Origin: Kitagawia praeruptora
Taxonomy: Eukaryota; Streptophyta; Magnoliopsida; Apiales; Apiaceae
NCBI GenBank assembly: GCA_037693485.1
Contig: CM075348.1
Coordinates: 14,614,501-14,678,500, forward strand
Reading direction: 5' to 3'
DNA length: 64,000 nt
Made by a program: the position numbers and the translations under genes. This document shows positions 62,133 through 64,000 of the stretch, piece by piece (position 1 is the first letter of the stretch; every line of letters starts with the position of its first letter). The notes beneath the pieces were generated by a model that had not been told where the DNA came from, made no database searches, and saw only the letters and a list, made by a program, of their open reading frames with translations.

Positions 62133-62288
62133 CTAGTCTCTCTCCTCAAAACCTGTTTAAGTTGTCTACCTCAAAGAACCTGTAGACACACCAAAGAAAG
62201 AAATACAAAAAGAAAGAAAAGAAAAATATATACAAAGATAAAATCCAAACTACAAGAAACAATTAACTCAAACTCAACATTACTGCCT

Positions 62289-62306
62289 TCCCCGGCAGCG
62301 GCGCCA
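62289..62306 (-). other. Primer-binding site, tRNA-Asp type
   Basis: The minus strand reads TGGCGCCGCTGCCGGGGA, three bases inside the 5' LTR. It is complementary to the 3' end of plant tRNA-Asp, as in Athila-like elements. Confidence 0.88.
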
Positions 62307-62309
62307 ATT

Positions 62310-63592
62310 TGTTAGTAGTATTTTTATGTGTTCGTTCGCAGGGAAGGACTGAATGTAATATCAAGCTCATGTATCTTATCTCTCACAATTTAGAAGTGTA
62401 AAATAATGTTTGGTTTGTTTATAAACTAAATTAAACTAATTATCAATCAAGAATAAAATATATGAGGAAAACAATCCAAGAACTGGGGTTCTTCACTTGG
62501 TTTCAATGCACATTCAATATCTATGTGATGTCTACGTTCTTACTCTGCTGAAAACAATTCTTCTAAGGTTATAATGTTCTCTTCCAAGATACAATATAGT
62601 GTCTACAACTACACCTTAATTGTCACTTCCGTGATACAATCAAAGTACAACCATAAACTAATAAGCACCAAGAATTATAAGTCTCACAACTCTCCTATTA
62701 ATCTTCCAATCAAATATTCGAGTTATGTCTGTTAAATCATGTACTAAAATTGCAACTCCTCTTCCAAGTTATTACAATCCATAAAATTCAATCAAAGGTT
62801 CATGACTCCCCTAATTGTGTTAAGCTCTCAATAACAGATCAGCAAAGCAAGAAAATCAAAGATAATTAAACACACATGAATACCAAGGAATACTACCCAA
62901 TCCTCAGATTAGAGATTTAGTTACACATAATTAAAGAAGAAAACAAAACACATGAACTAATAGAAGAACTCATAATTATAAGAATATAAGAAAAACCTTT
63001 AATCTTCAATCTTCAAAGAAAATAATAGTTCTCCAGAAAAATCCCTAAAAGCTGTGTACAAATTGTATCTCTCTAACGAACCACGTTTTTCCCATCCCTA
63101 GATGTGTTTATATAGATACTCCTAGTCTTGCCCAACAACCAATTGCCTTCTATTACAATTAGAATTTAAAGAAGGTACCCAAAATTGCCCAGAATACAAT
63201 TAGAATTAGAAAAAGGGCAAAACAGTAAATTCCCAGCCTTCTTTTGCAAGATCACGTGCGCGATTTCATTCAGCATATTTCTTGCACGTGCTATCTATCC
63301 CAAGTTATAGAAAATCTCTCAAGCTTCGCGTGGGCAGTAATATCGCTGAAAACAGACTTCTAGAACTCCAGATATGGCCAAAACAGTATAATTATAGCTG
63401 CGCAGCCTTCCCGGAAAATCCGAATTTTAATCAATTAATTTTCCAAAAATGATAGAAGCATCAACTTTAATCAACATTCTCGTAAATCTGCACAACTAAG
63501 CAAAACACATCAAAACTACAACAACTTGAGTCCAAAACAATCAATTTAAGCCGAACGGAGGCATTCCAAGTGGATATAAAATCCACTTATCA
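62310..63592 (-). repeat. 5' LTR of the gypsy-type element
   Basis: Partner of 57600-58886, same ends. Followed by AATAT, the right target duplication. Confidence 0.95.
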
Positions 63593-63597
63593 AATAT

Positions 63598-64000
63598 TAC
63601 AAAAATACAATAATTATTTACGATGATCAATTAGACTATAACTCGACTATAAATTATGGTACATATGAATTTTTATATAATATGACAAATTGATCAATAT
63701 AATATATAATGGTTAAGTTATAACAAGATCAGTATACGATAAAATCAAAAAATTTGATTTTAGATTTCATATACATGCACATGTCATTAAGGTCGTTTAA
63801 TCATATTTAACATCAACTGGAATTAAAGACATACCAATCAATCCAAATTGCAGTGACATCCCTGAATATAATAGTATCACAGTTGACCTTAACACATAAG
63901 AACCATTGGTAGCTCAGTGTTCAGAAGCCCCAATTGCATAAATTGAGGTTGGAGAAACTGCACCCCAATTATTTACTTGCCGGGTACCAGCTATAGACAT
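63598..64000. other. Window end: AT-rich spacer and possible SINE fragment
   Basis: From about 63905 the text TTGGTAGCTCAGTGTTCAG resembles a pol III A box and GAGGTTGGAGAAACTG a degenerate B box. It could be a tRNA-derived SINE running out of the window. Evidence is thin. Confidence 0.35.

Larger units (their letters stand above)
57600..63592 (-). mobile_element. Young non-autonomous Ty3/gypsy-type LTR retrotransposon
   Basis: 5993 bp, transcribed leftward. LTRs 57600-58886 and 62310-63592 (about 1.28 kb, only about a dozen differences by eye), starting TGTTAGTAG and ending ACTTATCA, flanked by AATAT (57595-57599 and 63593-63597). The primer site matches tRNA-Asp. A purine tract sits next to the left LTR. 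Only one ORF (61179-62132) is present; no pol. The LTR ends, primer site and GAGGACAAGCATCAG before the tract resemble Athila/Tat-type gypsy elements. It must have relied on a partner element for enzymes. Confidence 0.93.

Overview
This is nuclear DNA of a flowering plant, most likely a eudicot. The split genes have plant-type GT-AG introns, the gene families are land-plant specific (LBD, EPFL, NAC, HD-Zip II, ACC synthase, WEB), and the AT-rich spacers are full of MITEs and LTR retrotransposons. An asterid is possible but I cannot prove it.

Layout. 0-3 kb: AT-rich spacer with a degenerate ~180-bp tandem array and one arm of a long inverted repeat whose other arm lies at 32.6-34.0 kb. 3.2-16.2 kb: four minus-strand genes, namely an LBD transcription factor, an EPFL secreted peptide, a ten-exon DUF676 serine esterase and an HD-Zip class II factor. 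Stowaway, Mutator-like and PIF-type MITEs sit between and beside them. 17.4-22.3 kb: a complete LTR retrotransposon (326-bp LTRs, 5-bp target duplication, tRNA-iMet primer site, polypurine tract). In place of pol it carries a CDK-like kinase fragment fused in frame to an apparently full-length RPA70 coding sequence, which a later solo LTR splits. 22.3-27.4 kb: gene-free MITE-rich spacer. 27.8-32.3 kb: plus-strand branched-chain aminotransferase gene with a SINE in intron 1 and a three-deep transposon nest in intron 2. 34.4-36.0 kb: intronless divergent NAC gene with an internal 4 x 58-aa array. 37.4-43.6 kb: ten-exon OSCA/CSC1 channel gene (minus). 45.4-46.9 kb: WEB-family coiled-coil gene (plus). 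48.1-50.2 kb: ACC synthase gene (minus). 52.8-53.4 kb: a short hAT-type element. 54.9-56.7 kb: two-unit polyubiquitin gene with a leader intron (minus). 57.6-63.6 kb: a young non-autonomous Ty3/gypsy-type LTR element with 1.28-kb LTRs and a tRNA-Asp primer site.

Functional links. The genes do not form a pathway. They mix developmental regulators (LBD, EPFL, HD-Zip II, NAC), hormone and amino-acid metabolism (ACC synthase, BCAT), membrane and lipid functions (OSCA, esterase) and housekeeping (ubiquitin). The most unusual object is the gene-capturing retrotransposon at 17.4-22.3 kb. Exon boundaries were placed by reading splice sites and checking that phases add up. Where a gene is split, the exon list is in its evidence text.
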